Shown here one piece after another: positions 49,302 to 59,241 of a stretch of DNA of 64,000 nt. The DNA is from JAQVOO01 sp964524755 (GTDB lineage: Bacteria; Spirochaetota; Spirochaetia; Sphaerochaetales; Sphaerochaetaceae): positions 13,142-77,141 of the forward strand of contig CAZGDR010000002.1 in assembly GCA_964524755.1 (NCBI GenBank), in the 5' to 3' direction. The position numbers were made by a program, and so were the translations under genes. The notes beneath the pieces are model-generated. The model was not told the DNA's origin. It made no database searches and was given only the letters and a program-made list of their open reading frames with translations. The number at the start of each line of letters is the position of its first letter. Within the stretch, counting starts at the first letter, position 1.

Positions 49302-50534
49302 ATGAAACCTAACACTTTGAAACCGGGTATCCATCGGGTATACGCACGTATAGGCGACAGGGATTTGTTTGAAGGTATTTGGCCAATACCACACGGAGTT
49401 TTATTAAACTCGTATGTAGTACAGGGAACCGATAGTATTGCGTTTATTGATCTAGTAAAAGATTGGGAAGGTGCTGTCAGTTCGATAGAGGCACAGCTAG
49501 AAGCTTTGAACCTTTCATTTGCAGATGTAGACTACCTCGTCCTTAACCATATGGAGCCTGATCACACAGGATCGTTAGCGGCGTTATGTAAAAAGAATCC
49601 ACGCATGAAGATTCTCTGTACTAAAAAAGCGGTTCCTTTAGTGGAGGCGTTTTATAATATTTCTGAAAACGTGAGAGCAGTGGGTTCAGGCGATAGTGTC
49701 GATTTAGGGGGTAAAACATTAGTGTTTGAAGAGACTCCTAATATACACTGGCCTGAGACTATGATGACCTACATACCAGAAGACAAAATCTTATTTTCCT
49801 GTGATGCCTTTGGATCTTTTGGGCAGTACGAACACTGCTTTGATGACGAATTAACAGCTGAGGAATGGGCTCTTCTTATTCCAGAGACGGAGCGCTACTA
49901 CGCTAATATTGTCTCGTCATTTAGTCAGTTTGTTCTAAGAGGCATTAAAAAACTGGAAGCGCTAGATATTGCGATGGTGGCACCGAGTCATGGTATTGTT
50001 TGGAGAAAAAACCCTCAGCAAATAATTGATTTATACAAGAAGTTAGCTGAAGATATGAACGGGCCTGCTGAAGATGAGGTAACGTTCGTCTGGAGTAGCA
50101 TGTATGGAAATACGGCAGCTTTAGTCCCCCTTATAAAAGAGACCCTTGAAAATGAAGGCCTTACTGTCCATGTACACGAAGTTCCGCAAGAGCACGTCTC
50201 ATTTGTGCTTGCTTCGGCTTGGCGCTCGAGCGGCCTCGTTATCGGCATGCCTACGTATGAATATAAGATGTTTCCACCCATGTATCATGTACTCGACATT
50301 CTTGAACGTAGTCATCTAAATAATAGGAAAGTGATGAGATTTGGATCTTTCGGTTGGTCGGGTGGTGCGCAAAAACAATTCGAACCTTTTGTAGAATCTC
50401 TGAAGTGGGATTGTGTTGGTGTTATTGAATACCAAGGGGCACCTAAAGAGAGTGATCAGAAACAAGCTATAGAAGTGGCAAAAAATCTTGCTCTCAGCAT
50501 AAAGCAATGGAGTAAAGAGCGCCAAAAATCGTAA
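49302..50534 (+). CDS. A-type flavodiiron protein (FprA/ROO)
   Basis: Reduces oxygen to water or nitric oxide to nitrous oxide in anaerobes. The 410-residue product has a metallo-beta-lactamase-like diiron domain with all ligands present: His83-x-Glu85-x-Asp87-His88 (HMEPDH), His149 (NIHWPE), Asp168 (SCDAFG) and His230 (APSHG). The C-terminal flavodoxin domain starts FVWSSMYGNTAAL. No rubredoxin domain is attached. TAGGAGGG precedes the ATG. It implies an anaerobic lifestyle with oxygen or NO defence. Confidence 0.95.
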   Translation: MKPNTLKPGIHRVYARIGDRDLFEGIWPIPHGVLLNSYVVQGTDSIAFIDLVKDWEGAVSSIEAQLEALNLSFADVDYLVLNHMEPDHTGSLAALCKKNPRMKILCTKKAVPLVEAFYNISENVRAVGSGDSVDLGGKTLVFEETPNIHWPETMMTYIPEDKILFSCDAFGSFGQYEHCFDDELTAEEWALLIPETERYYANIVSSFSQFVLRGIKKLEALDIAMVAPSHGIVWRKNPQQIIDLYKKLAEDMNGPAEDEVTFVWSSMYGNTAALVPLIKETLENEGLTVHVHEVPQEHVSFVLASAWRSSGLVIGMPTYEYKMFPPMYHVLDILERSHLNNRKVMRFGSFGWSGGAQKQFEPFVESLKWDCVGVIEYQGAPKESDQKQAIEVAKNLALSIKQWSKERQKS

Positions 50535-50598
50535 GCATGTCACGATAAAGTAGTAACATTTGTGTAGATAGTGCTATAAAGATGCGTATAGCTATTGT

Positions 50599-50624
50599 TT
50601 CAGGCCATCATTTGATGGCCTGAA
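50599..50624. terminator. Convergent terminator between the flavodiiron gene and pepD
   Basis: Near-perfect inverted repeat TTCAGGCCATCA / TGATGGCCTGAA separated by two bases, so the real loop is about six bases. It lies between two converging genes and can serve both. Confidence 0.7.
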
Positions 50625-50643
50625 GTGTTACTCTATATAGCTA

Positions 50644-52119
50644 TTATTCAATGATAGGACCGAGGTGACGTAAAAATTGTGCAATCTTTTCAGTTGAGGA
50701 GATTGATAACTTTTCCTTGGTCGAGTGTACATCGTGTAAGTTCGGTCCTAACGAGACTGAATCCATTCCGTCCACCAAAGAATTAATAATTCCACACTCT
50801 AACCCAGCATGAATAGCTGTGATTTTTGCTTGATTACCCGTGAAGCCCTTCCAGGCTTTAGCACACAAGGCAGCTAGAGGTGAATCTGGATTGGGTGTCC
50901 AAGCGGGATATGGACCTTCCAAACTTGTTTTAGCGCCTGCTGTTTCAAAAGCAGCCACTGCTTTTTGCGCCACATGATCACGAGCTGATTGCACTGAAGA
51001 ACGATGACTGGTAATTAAGGTGAACGCTGTTTCTTCTGTACGGATTATAGCCATGTTTGAAGAGGTCTCAACCATATCGTGAATGGTTTCGCTCATCCGT
51101 TCAACACCATGCGGAGCTAAAAACAAAGCATTTATCAGAGCTAAGCTTTGCGCTCTAGAAGCTGCATGGGTATATTCACGCGTAGAGGAGGTTACTGTAA
51201 GCTGGATATTGGGGTCAGCATGGGCGTATTCTTTTTTGAGAGATGCCAGAACAGCAGTTGCACTACTGTGTAGTTTATCTTTAGATTTTTCGGGAATGGT
51301 GATGGTAGCCTTACAAATACTTGGAATGACATTTCGTTTAGTCCCCCCCTCAATAGAGACTAGTCGAATGGGGACGAGGTCAGCAGCCGTACGTAAGAAT
51401 CGAGCCATACTTGAAATTGCATTAGCTCGTTGCGTGTGGATTTCTCCACCGGAATGGCCTCCTAGCAATCCATCGATGGTGATATTCCAAATACTTTCAT
51501 TATTAGGGATAGGCTCTTTATGAGATGCAATAGTTGCATTTACTTCTACGCCACCAGCACAGCCAATATAGAAGACTCCCTCTTCTTCACTATCTAAGTT
51601 GATCATTTTGCGACTTGATATAAAGGCTGGATCGAGACCAAAGGCTCCCACCAGACCTGTTTCTTCTTCAACCGTAAAGATGGCTTCAAGTGGTCCGTGT
51701 TTAGCTTTGGGGTCGGTAAATAAGTCTAGTATGAGGGCGATGGCAATTCCGTTGTCACCTCCAAGTGAAGTTCCTTCAGCTTTTAACCAATCACCATCAC
51801 GTTTTAGGATAATGGGGTCTTTTGTAAAGTCATGGGTAACGCCCTCTTCTTTTACACACACCATATCCATGTGACCTTGTAAAGCTAATGAAGAAAGATG
51901 TTCCATACCCTTGGTAGCTGCTGCTTTTATAATAACGTTTCCAGTTTTATCTGTGTGGTGTTCCATTCCATGCGAATTCGCAAATTCAATCAGGTAATTG
52001 CGGACACCTGTCTCATTGCCCGATTCGCGAGGAATAGAGGAAATGTCTAAAAAATATTTCCAAAGATTTTTTGATTGTAGTCCTTCAATCGCACGTCTTG
52101 AAGCTTCTGGTATAGTCAT
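50644..52119 (-). CDS. pepD: Aminoacyl-histidine dipeptidase (M20 family, PepD)
   Basis: Zinc dipeptidase that cleaves Xaa-His and other dipeptides in the cytoplasm. The start is the ATG of MTIPEASRRAI, with AAGGAG about 7 bp upstream. The 491-residue product has M20 metal motifs GHMDMV, GGDNGIA, VEEETGLVGA and LDSEEEGV, and a later H-bearing stretch near AIHAGLECGI. Length and motifs match PepD. It is followed upstream on the strand by nagA (22 bp), suggesting cotranscription. Confidence 0.94.
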   Translation of the reverse strand: MTIPEASRRAIEGLQSKNLWKYFLDISSIPRESGNETGVRNYLIEFANSHGMEHHTDKTGNVIIKAAATKGMEHLSSLALQGHMDMVCVKEEGVTHDFTKDPIILKRDGDWLKAEGTSLGGDNGIAIALILDLFTDPKAKHGPLEAIFTVEEETGLVGAFGLDPAFISSRKMINLDSEEEGVFYIGCAGGVEVNATIASHKEPIPNNESIWNITIDGLLGGHSGGEIHTQRANAISSMARFLRTAADLVPIRLVSIEGGTKRNVIPSICKATITIPEKSKDKLHSSATAVLASLKKEYAHADPNIQLTVTSSTREYTHAASRAQSLALINALFLAPHGVERMSETIHDMVETSSNMAIIRTEETAFTLITSHRSSVQSARDHVAQKAVAAFETAGAKTSLEGPYPAWTPNPDSPLAALCAKAWKGFTGNQAKITAIHAGLECGIINSLVDGMDSVSLGPNLHDVHSTKEKLSISSTEKIAQFLRHLGPIIE

Positions 52120-52141
52120 ATATTTCTCCTTCACATGATGA

Positions 52142-53326
52142 TTATCTTGAAAAATTATCTCTCACTATCTTACCACGAATGAAGGAGCCTTGGATGGCAA
52201 AGTTCTCATCAAATACGACAATATTTGCTAAATATCCAGGAATGAGCTTACCCATAAGGGATAGATCATAAATTCTTGCAGGATTAGCGGTGGCCATTTG
52301 GATAGCAGCTTCGATGGGGATTTCCCAATCAACAAGGTTCTTGACTCCCTGAAGCATGGTAAGAGCAGAGCCCATCATCGTGTCGGGGTCTTTCGCAAGG
52401 TGAAAGGCTCCATCTTCACCAAGAATGGCTAATTCCCCATTGATTATCATGGGACCTGATTCTTGTGCAGTAGGCTTTAAAGAGTCGGTCATGAGAACAA
52501 CATTTCTGACTTCTTTGCCTTTTAGAAGGAGTTTGACAAGATCTTTATGGACATGGACTCCATCAGCAATAACTTCGCATTGCATGTCTTGTTCAATTAA
52601 TATCGCTCCGACGGTACCAGGGTTACGATGGTGTAAGCGACTCATCGCATTAAAAAAATGGGTTGAATGAAGTATTCCTACCTGCATACCTTCAATGATG
52701 TTTTTGTAGGTAGCATTTGTATGGCCAGCGAGTAAAACGATACCCTTTTTAATAGCATAGAGTGCTAATTCTCGCATCCCTTTCAGTTCCGGAGCTACTG
52801 TCATACAAACAACATGGCCTTTTCCGGCCTCAAGAATAGTATTAAAAAGATCAATATTCACCGGTACAATCCCTTCCGGGTTTTGTGCGCCAACTCTGGC
52901 TTTTGAAATAAAAGGGCCCTCGACGTGAATGCCAAGGATCTCGGCCCCTTTTTCATCGCCAATAGCAGCTACTACTGCTTTTATAGCTTTGAGCATGTTT
53001 TCAATTTTATCAGTATAAATTGTGGGGAAAAAACCAGTCACACCAAAATCAGCTAAACGTTCGGACATTCCCAAGATAGAGGCAGTAGAGAAGTCATCGG
53101 TTCCGAAGCCCCCAATTCCATGCAAGTGAGTATCGATGAATCCCGGTGTAATGAAAGCGCCTTTGACATCAATGATTTGAGCACTGGGGGGGAAGTTTTT
53201 CTGATGGAAACGCTTCATGTTGAAGATATCACCGATTGTTCCATCGGCATCAATAAACAGGCCGCAATTCGGTAATTTTGCGGAACCAGTGATTACGGTT
53301 CCATTCGTGAGAACAGTGGTACCCAT
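52142..53326 (-). CDS. nagA: N-acetylglucosamine-6-phosphate deacetylase
   Basis: Deacetylates GlcNAc-6-phosphate for amino-sugar catabolism or peptidoglycan recycling. The 394-residue amidohydrolase has GFIDTHLHGIGGFGTDD (metal-binding HxH), the metal Glu in HVEGPFIS, AGHTNAT, THFFNAM and the catalytic Asp in LMTDSL. The ATG follows CAGGAGGTACACCT. No nagB or nagE is in the window. Confidence 0.94.
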   Translation of the reverse strand: MGTTVLTNGTVITGSAKLPNCGLFIDADGTIGDIFNMKRFHQKNFPPSAQIIDVKGAFITPGFIDTHLHGIGGFGTDDFSTASILGMSERLADFGVTGFFPTIYTDKIENMLKAIKAVVAAIGDEKGAEILGIHVEGPFISKARVGAQNPEGIVPVNIDLFNTILEAGKGHVVCMTVAPELKGMRELALYAIKKGIVLLAGHTNATYKNIIEGMQVGILHSTHFFNAMSRLHHRNPGTVGAILIEQDMQCEVIADGVHVHKDLVKLLLKGKEVRNVVLMTDSLKPTAQESGPMIINGELAILGEDGAFHLAKDPDTMMGSALTMLQGVKNLVDWEIPIEAAIQMATANPARIYDLSLMGKLIPGYLANIVVFDENFAIQGSFIRGKIVRDNFSR

Positions 53327-53370
53327 AGGTGTACCTCCTGTCTAAAATATACGGAACGTTGAGGTGCTGG

Positions 53371-54774
53371 TCAAGTCAAAGTCGGTGTACTGACCGTAGG
53401 TGTATCTTCCGTTAAGCGGTGAATCCATTTGTCACTTCTTACACGGATTATTCCAACAGAGAACTTAAATACTTCTTCGAGCCCCACGAAAAGATACACA
53501 AAATAAATTGGCATATGGAAAACCAAAGCACCAAGAAATGCGCAAGGGACACCAATTAACCAAACTCCAGCTAATTCGGTAACCATTGAAAAACGTGTAT
53601 CGCCTCCAGAACGGAGAACGCCTACGACTAAAATCATAGTAAAGGCTTTAATCGGAATTAGCATTCCTAATACGATGAGGGAACGGGTTGTCATCAGGGC
53701 CACCGAGGGGGTGAGGTTAAATGGGATTGGGAGCCATGGCGAGAGACCTATGAGGGCTACTCCTATAATAATTCCAGTGAAAAACCCAATTAATAAGAGA
53801 CGGGAGGCATATACTTTAGCTGTGGCCAGACGATTTTCTCCGATTCTTGTCCCAATCATAATGGCGCTTGCATTGCTGATGCCCATGAGTGCGACAAAGA
53901 AAAGACCCTGAATGGCTTCCGTAACGTTGATTGAAGCAATGACGTCTGTCCCCATTCGAGAAAATGCAATTTTATAGGCAGTCATCCCTAAAGACCAGAA
54001 GATCTCGTTGAGAATAACAGGAGTGCAGGTGAAAAAATATCTTTTCACCATAATTCTATTAAAAGAAATTAATTCTCGTAAAGGAGCAGCACTGGGACGT
54101 TTCTTTTTATATATGAACCCAATGAGTACGATTGCTTCAGTGCCTCTAGCTAGTGTTGTAGCTAAAGCGGCTCCTTGGACTTCCATCCGTGGGAATCCAA
54201 AATTACCGAGAATGAATCCATAGTTAAGGACTACGTTTACAGTCATAGAGAAAGCAGAGATATAGAGGGGTGTTTTGGCATCTCCTGTGACCCTTAGTGA
54301 AGTTGAGAAAACCATCACGACTGCGGTGAATAGATAACTAATCGCTACAATCTTTAAGTATTCGACTCCTTTTGTTACTACAACAGGGTCATCGGTAAAA
54401 ATATGCATAATCATTTTTGGGAAGAAAAATGAGAAAAGAGCACTCAACAATGCTCCCAAAAGACTGGTCACTAATGCTATTCCCATAATCCTATGCATGG
54501 ATGTGCGGTCTCCAGCTCCCCAGTATTGGGCAATAAAGATAGCTGCTCCACTGCTGACTCCAAAAAAGAAAAGGGTAATCAAGAAAAACATTTGGTTAGC
54601 GAGACCAACTGCAGCTAAAGCCGTTTCTCCAACCAGCCCAATCATTAAAGTGTCGACAAAAGAGACTGAATTTACTAGGAGATTTTGGAGCATAATAGGA
54701 AATGCTAAACGCATGAGACGAGAAAAAAATTCCTTTTTGCTTTCCAGTAAGGTGAGCGGTTGGGCTGAAGTCAT
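53371..54774 (-). CDS. MATE-family efflux transporter
   Basis: A 467-residue inner-membrane antiporter with about twelve spans in two homologous halves. The N-terminal half has AFPIMLQNLLVNSVSFVDTLMIG and ALAAVGLANQMFF, and the second half repeats the pattern (PVILNEIFWSLGMTAYK, AIMIGTRIGENRL). Family members export cationic drugs or metabolites with sodium or protons. It starts 2 bp after the YgiQ stop, so the two are cotranscribed. Substrate unknown. Confidence 0.9.
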   Translation of the reverse strand: MTSAQPLTLLESKKEFFSRLMRLAFPIMLQNLLVNSVSFVDTLMIGLVGETALAAVGLANQMFFLITLFFFGVSSGAAIFIAQYWGAGDRTSMHRIMGIALVTSLLGALLSALFSFFFPKMIMHIFTDDPVVVTKGVEYLKIVAISYLFTAVVMVFSTSLRVTGDAKTPLYISAFSMTVNVVLNYGFILGNFGFPRMEVQGAALATTLARGTEAIVLIGFIYKKKRPSAAPLRELISFNRIMVKRYFFTCTPVILNEIFWSLGMTAYKIAFSRMGTDVIASINVTEAIQGLFFVALMGISNASAIMIGTRIGENRLATAKVYASRLLLIGFFTGIIIGVALIGLSPWLPIPFNLTPSVALMTTRSLIVLGMLIPIKAFTMILVVGVLRSGGDTRFSMVTELAGVWLIGVPCAFLGALVFHMPIYFVYLFVGLEEVFKFSVGIIRVRSDKWIHRLTEDTPTVSTPTLT

Positions 54775-54776
54775 GG

Positions 54777-56681
54777 CTAATATTTATCAGTTTTAGTACG
54801 CTGTGACAACTTTTTTCGCTTTGAACCAAGTAGTTTTGGGATTAAATCATTCCTGTTTGTGATCTTTAAAGCTTCCAGCACCAATTTTCTATTTTCTAGA
54901 TTGTTGTATTGCAGTAGAGCTCGCTGTAAACGTCGCTCTCTTCCCTTTGGAATATGTACTGGAGCAAAGTTGTGTCCGACTCTAGGATCAAGACCGCTGA
55001 AATACATGCAGGTGGCAATCGTGCCAGGGGTCGGATAAAATTCCTGCACTTGTTCCGGAATAAAACGGGTCTGTTGTAAGTAGACAGCAAGTGAAACAGC
55101 AGCGTCTAAAGTAGTGCCTGGATGGCCCGCAATAAAATACGGGATGCAATACTGTTCCTTGCCGGAACGTTTTGTGGTTTCATAAAAACTTTTCAGAAAT
55201 TGTTCATACCAAGCTACTTTGGGTTTTCCCATTGCCGCAAGGGCTTCTGGATCGATATGCTCAGGGGCTACCCGTAACTGCCCACTGACGTGATGCTTAA
55301 CGAGACGGTCCATGAATAGTTGGCGAGATTCATTCGTGCCGGTAGCTAACAGATAATCGTAGCGTATTCCAGAGCGGATGAAGACTCGTTTTACTTTATC
55401 TACAGCCGCTATAGCACCTAAGCGTTCAAGATAAGCTGGATGAGAATCCTGAAGGTTTAAACAGGGATCAGGATATAAGCACATTCTGTTTTGACACGGT
55501 CCAACTTCTTTCTGCTGTTCACAAGCGATATCCTGAAAATTAGCAGTTGGTCCGCCTACATCGTGTATATTGCCTTTAAAATTGGGCAAGGCAGTAATTT
55601 CAGAGGTTTCCCTCTCTAAGGAGGCTATCGATCGATTGGTTATGATTCGACCTTGGTGGCTTGTAATCGCGCAAAAAGAACACGACCCAAAACATCCTCT
55701 GTTACTCGTTATGCTAAATTGAACTTCTGATAAAGCTGGAATTCCTCCTTTGTCATTGTAGGAGGGGTGCCATTGGCGCTGATAAGGAAGTTCTTGTACA
55801 GCATCGAACTCAGTTTGAGTAAGAGGACGCATTGGAGGATTAACAACAATAATACGATCGCCACTGGCTTGAGTAATGAGTGTTTTGAGAAAAGGGTTTT
55901 CATGTTTTAGTTGGGCTTGGAAAGCCTCAGCATAAGCTCTTTGAGCCATTGATGTGGGAGTGTTACTTTGGGTATCCCGTTCAGAAACTTCCTCGTAGGA
56001 AGGGAGGGGTACCACGCTATATTCTTTTTTTTGTTGTAGGTACTGATCATACTCTTTACGTGGGATATTGACAGTTGTGCCCGGAATATCAGTGAGATTT
56101 TGTACCGGTTCTCCTTTGGCTAGACGAGAAAGGATTTCAAGGCTTTGCAATTCTCCCATACCGTAGACAAGTAGATCAGCTCTTGTATCGAGGATGACAC
56201 TACGGCGAACTTTATTGCTCCAAAAATCGTAATGGGCCAGACGTCTAAGGGAGGCTTCTAAGCCTCCAATGATAAGAGGAGTTTTTTTTCCAAATGCTTG
56301 CCGGGTACGATTGCTGTAGGTTATGAGTGCTCGATCAGGGCGGAACCCCCCTTTACCTCCTGGTGAATAGGGGTCATCATTGCGAATCTTATTATTGGCA
56401 GTGTAGTGGCTCACCATGGAATCAATATTGCCGGATGAAATCATACAACACAGCCGAGGTATACCAAAAGTGAGGAAGTCTTCAGCACTGTCCCAACGTG
56501 GTTGGGCAACAATGCCAACTTTATAGCCATGTGATTCAAACAAACGCCCTAGAAGTGCTGTGCCAAAAGAGGGGTGATCTACGTAGGCATCCCCTGAAAC
56601 AAAGACAATATCGACTTCACTCCAGCCTCTCTTTTCCATATCGGCTCTACTGAAGGCAAGGTAGGATCTATTTCTATTCAT
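54777..56681 (-). CDS. YgiQ-family radical SAM protein
   Basis: A 634-residue radical-SAM enzyme of the UPF0313/YgiQ group with unknown reaction. It opens with a B12-binding-like segment (GDAYVDHPSFGTALLGRLFESHG), followed by the cluster motif Cys-x3-Cys-x2-Cys in GCFGSCSFCAITSHQGR, the later RVAPEHIDPEAL, and the YFIAGHPGT block. The start is the ATG of MNRNRSY; a GTG three codons upstream is possible. It is divergent from the lipid kinase and followed by MATE. Confidence 0.92.
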   Translation of the reverse strand: MNRNRSYLAFSRADMEKRGWSEVDIVFVSGDAYVDHPSFGTALLGRLFESHGYKVGIVAQPRWDSAEDFLTFGIPRLCCMISSGNIDSMVSHYTANNKIRNDDPYSPGGKGGFRPDRALITYSNRTRQAFGKKTPLIIGGLEASLRRLAHYDFWSNKVRRSVILDTRADLLVYGMGELQSLEILSRLAKGEPVQNLTDIPGTTVNIPRKEYDQYLQQKKEYSVVPLPSYEEVSERDTQSNTPTSMAQRAYAEAFQAQLKHENPFLKTLITQASGDRIIVVNPPMRPLTQTEFDAVQELPYQRQWHPSYNDKGGIPALSEVQFSITSNRGCFGSCSFCAITSHQGRIITNRSIASLERETSEITALPNFKGNIHDVGGPTANFQDIACEQQKEVGPCQNRMCLYPDPCLNLQDSHPAYLERLGAIAAVDKVKRVFIRSGIRYDYLLATGTNESRQLFMDRLVKHHVSGQLRVAPEHIDPEALAAMGKPKVAWYEQFLKSFYETTKRSGKEQYCIPYFIAGHPGTTLDAAVSLAVYLQQTRFIPEQVQEFYPTPGTIATCMYFSGLDPRVGHNFAPVHIPKGRERRLQRALLQYNNLENRKLVLEALKITNRNDLIPKLLGSKRKKLSQRTKTDKY

Positions 56682-56699
56682 TGAAAGCACTATAGTGGA

Positions 56700-56728
56700 T
56701 TGAAAATCTAGTGTAAATAGGGTATGAT
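56700..56728 (+). promoter_or_regulatory. Sigma-70-type promoter for the lipid-kinase gene
   Basis: TTGAAA (56700-56705), a 17-bp spacer and TATGAT (56723-56728) lie 37 bp before the chosen start. Confidence 0.55.
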
Positions 56729-56765
56729 GTTCTCTTGACTATCAATGAATCAAAAGGATTTGCCT

Positions 56766-57722
56766 ATGCCACATATCCCCAAGAGGTCTGAGATCTTTAT
56801 TATATTGAATCCGAAAGCGGCAAAAGGAAGGGCACTCCACCACCGCAAGGCAATTGAAGATTGTTTTACTAAGCAAAACATACCGTTTAGGTTGGTTTTA
56901 TCAGAGAGATCTCGAGATGCGATACAACTGGCACGGGAGGCGGTATTCGCTGGGCACAGAACCATTGTTGCTGCAGGTGGCGATGGGACCGTCAATGAAG
57001 TTGTTGATGGAGTTATTCGCGCGACACGTGAATTAGGTCTTTCTCAGGAAGAATCTCCAGTAGTCGGGTTGCTCCCTATTGGGAGAGGCAATGATTTTGC
57101 TTGGTTCGCCAAGATTCCTAAAAACATTAAAAAGGGATGTGCTTTAATTGCTTCTGGTTCATGGTCAGCGATAGATTATGGTGAATTGTTTGGAGGAAAA
57201 TTTCCTGAAGGTCGTTGTTTTGTTAATGGCGTCGGGATCGGAATTGAACCGTTAGTGAATTTCATGGCCTCAGATTTTAAACGTATAAGCGGTATGCTGA
57301 GTTATCTTTTAGGCTTTATTAAAGTTTTATTACATTTTCCTGATCCCATGCGGGTTACAGTGAGAAACGAAAATGAAGAATTTGTGTTAGATACACAACA
57401 AATTTCTCTCTGCAATGGGAGACGGATGGGCTCTATGTTTATTATGGGGCCTGAAGCAGAATTAGATGACGGATTACTGGATGTCGTTTATGCTAATAAA
57501 CCGGTGAAGAAAAGTGAGATACTTCGCTATGCTTTTAGGTTTTTTGGTGGCACTCAATTAAAAACAGATCGATTCTCTCTGTTTCGTTCTACTGACGTTT
57601 CTATCACGGCTGAAGAGGATGTTTTAGTTTGTCATGCGGATGGCGAGGAAGTTTCGAGAGCCTGTCGTTCTATTTCTGTTCGTTTATTTCCAGGTGAGTT
57701 GAAATTTATAAGGAATTTGTAG
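56766..57722 (+). CDS. Diacylglycerol kinase-family lipid kinase (YegS/BmrU type)
   Basis: A 318-residue cytoplasmic or peripheral membrane kinase. It has LNPKAAKGRALHH at the N-terminus, the nucleotide motif GGDGTVNEVVDG, GLLPIGRGNDFAW, and the C-terminal domain with ELDDGLLDVV. Family members phosphorylate diacylglycerol or related lipids. The ATG at 56766 is chosen for its AAAAGGA site; an upstream ATG at 56745 is also in frame. No downstream partner is obvious. Confidence 0.9.
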   Translation: MPHIPKRSEIFIILNPKAAKGRALHHRKAIEDCFTKQNIPFRLVLSERSRDAIQLAREAVFAGHRTIVAAGGDGTVNEVVDGVIRATRELGLSQEESPVVGLLPIGRGNDFAWFAKIPKNIKKGCALIASGSWSAIDYGELFGGKFPEGRCFVNGVGIGIEPLVNFMASDFKRISGMLSYLLGFIKVLLHFPDPMRVTVRNENEEFVLDTQQISLCNGRRMGSMFIMGPEAELDDGLLDVVYANKPVKKSEILRYAFRFFGGTQLKTDRFSLFRSTDVSITAEEDVLVCHADGEEVSRACRSISVRLFPGELKFIRNL

Positions 57723-57729
57723 TCATTAT

Positions 57730-57758
57730 TTGACTAATGCGCTGTGTCAGTGTATCCT
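57730..57758 (+). promoter_or_regulatory. Sigma-70-type promoter for the glycosidase gene
   Basis: TTGACT (57730-57735), a 17-bp spacer and TATCCT (57753-57758) lie 48 bp before the gene start. Confidence 0.55.
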
Positions 57759-57806
57759 CTATAGTGCGTGTTTTTATATTTTTTCGAGAGTTTTTATGAG
57801 GAGTAG

Positions 57807-59234
57807 GTGTTGATCAAAGATATGGTACCATCGGTACATTTTTACGACCAGGATTTTGTTGATATGTACGACAGAACCTGGGTTTGGGTAGATGAATATT
57901 GGGCGCAAGGGACTAAAGAGAATGGACTCTCTGGTGGTTACCTTAGTTACCCAGGACAGAAAACATTCAACCAGCTCCATGGGTGTATGGCAGCTCTTTT
58001 TCTTGTGTATAGTAATCAAGCTTATTCTCCTTATCCAATGATAGATTTCTTTTATAGTAAGCAAGAGGATTCTGGTGCAATAAGAAGTGATTATTCCATG
58101 GAAGATGGAACTGTTCAGTTGACAAAAGGAAATCCGGAGGGTGTTTGTCCTCCTCTATTCGCCTATGTTGAGCATGGTTTTTACCATAAGATTGGAAATA
58201 AAAAGCGATTAAAAGAAATTGTTCCCATTTTAGAACGGCATTTTGACTGGCTCAAGGATACATTTCTTCGTGAAAATGGTCTCTATTCAGTGCCTGCAGA
58301 AGCCTGTATGTTAGGGAACATCGACCGAGATACTATGTATTACCCCGTCGATTTTAATGCCCAATTGGCGGTAAATGCCCTTTATTTATCGGCAATCGGT
58401 GATATCTTAAATGATAAAGAATTAAGTTTCCGTTATAAACGGCTCTATTTTTCTTTGAAAACCCGTATCAATTCACTTATGTGGGATCCTAAGGATCTCT
58501 TTTATTATGATTTAGATGCGAAGGAGAAGAGGACAAAGCGGAAACATATCGGGGCTTATTGGACGCTGTTAGCTGAAATTCCAAATGAAGAGCGAGCCGA
58601 TGGTTTTATTGGACATCTCAGTGATCCAAAGATGTTTGGCACAGAAAACCCGTTCCCAACGATTCCTGTAGCTGACCCTGATTTTTCAGAAGAGGGGGAT
58701 GGGTATCGTGGTGGTGTTGTCCCTTTCAATCTCTATATGGTGGTAAAAGGCTTAGAACAATATAAGCAGTTTGAATTTGCGCGAGAATGTGCGATTAGGC
58801 ATCTCTATTTTATCCTAGATACATTGCACCCTGATGGGGAAGATATTGGAGATGTGTGGGAAGCCTATTTACCCAGTAAAGAGGGTCCTTCTGTTTGTAA
58901 AAACATTCCTGATTTCCCCAAGCGGCGATTTATCCCTATGACGGGTCTCGTGACTATTACGTTAATGATCGAAGTGATTATTGGACTGGTGATCTCGTTG
59001 CCTCGTAAAACAGTTGATTGGACGATGACTTCGTTAGAGGCCATGGGAATTGAAGGTTTATCACTCAAGCGCAATATGATTACCATTTTAAGTAACAAAC
59101 AACCTCGGGGTTGGGAAATTAGGTTGGAGTCTGAAAAACTCTACTACTTCACTATTCAGATTCTAGCTGAGAAGAAAAAGAAAACACTTCCCATTCCTTC
59201 AGGCAAATGTTCAATGCTAATTGATAAACTGTAG
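57807..59234 (+). CDS. Six-hairpin (alpha/alpha)6 glycosidase-like protein (trehalase/GH63-like)
   Basis: A 475-residue soluble protein. It resembles the trehalase/glucosidase toroid group: repeated helical hairpins, an early WVDEYWAQGTKENGLSGGYLSYPG, DFNAQLAVNALYLSAIG in mid-protein, and a late GDVWEAYLPSKEG. Such enzymes hydrolyse alpha-glucosides or other glycans, but the catalytic acids cannot be assigned firmly by eye. The C-terminal 80 residues form a probable beta domain. The start could be GTG 57807, TTG 57810 or ATG 57822; GAGGAG at 57799 favours one of the first two. Followed at 7 bp by the TerB/J-domain gene. Confidence 0.7.
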   Translation: MLIKDMVPSVHFYDQDFVDMYDRTWVWVDEYWAQGTKENGLSGGYLSYPGQKTFNQLHGCMAALFLVYSNQAYSPYPMIDFFYSKQEDSGAIRSDYSMEDGTVQLTKGNPEGVCPPLFAYVEHGFYHKIGNKKRLKEIVPILERHFDWLKDTFLRENGLYSVPAEACMLGNIDRDTMYYPVDFNAQLAVNALYLSAIGDILNDKELSFRYKRLYFSLKTRINSLMWDPKDLFYYDLDAKEKRTKRKHIGAYWTLLAEIPNEERADGFIGHLSDPKMFGTENPFPTIPVADPDFSEEGDGYRGGVVPFNLYMVVKGLEQYKQFEFARECAIRHLYFILDTLHPDGEDIGDVWEAYLPSKEGPSVCKNIPDFPKRRFIPMTGLVTITLMIEVIIGLVISLPRKTVDWTMTSLEAMGIEGLSLKRNMITILSNKQPRGWEIRLESEKLYYFTIQILAEKKKKTLPIPSGKCSMLIDKL

Positions 59235-59241
59235 GTGTTAG

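Noticed and set aside
54282..54300. Another copy of the TCTCCTGTGA box
   Set aside because: It lies inside the MATE coding sequence with no hairpin partner, so it is most likely chance.
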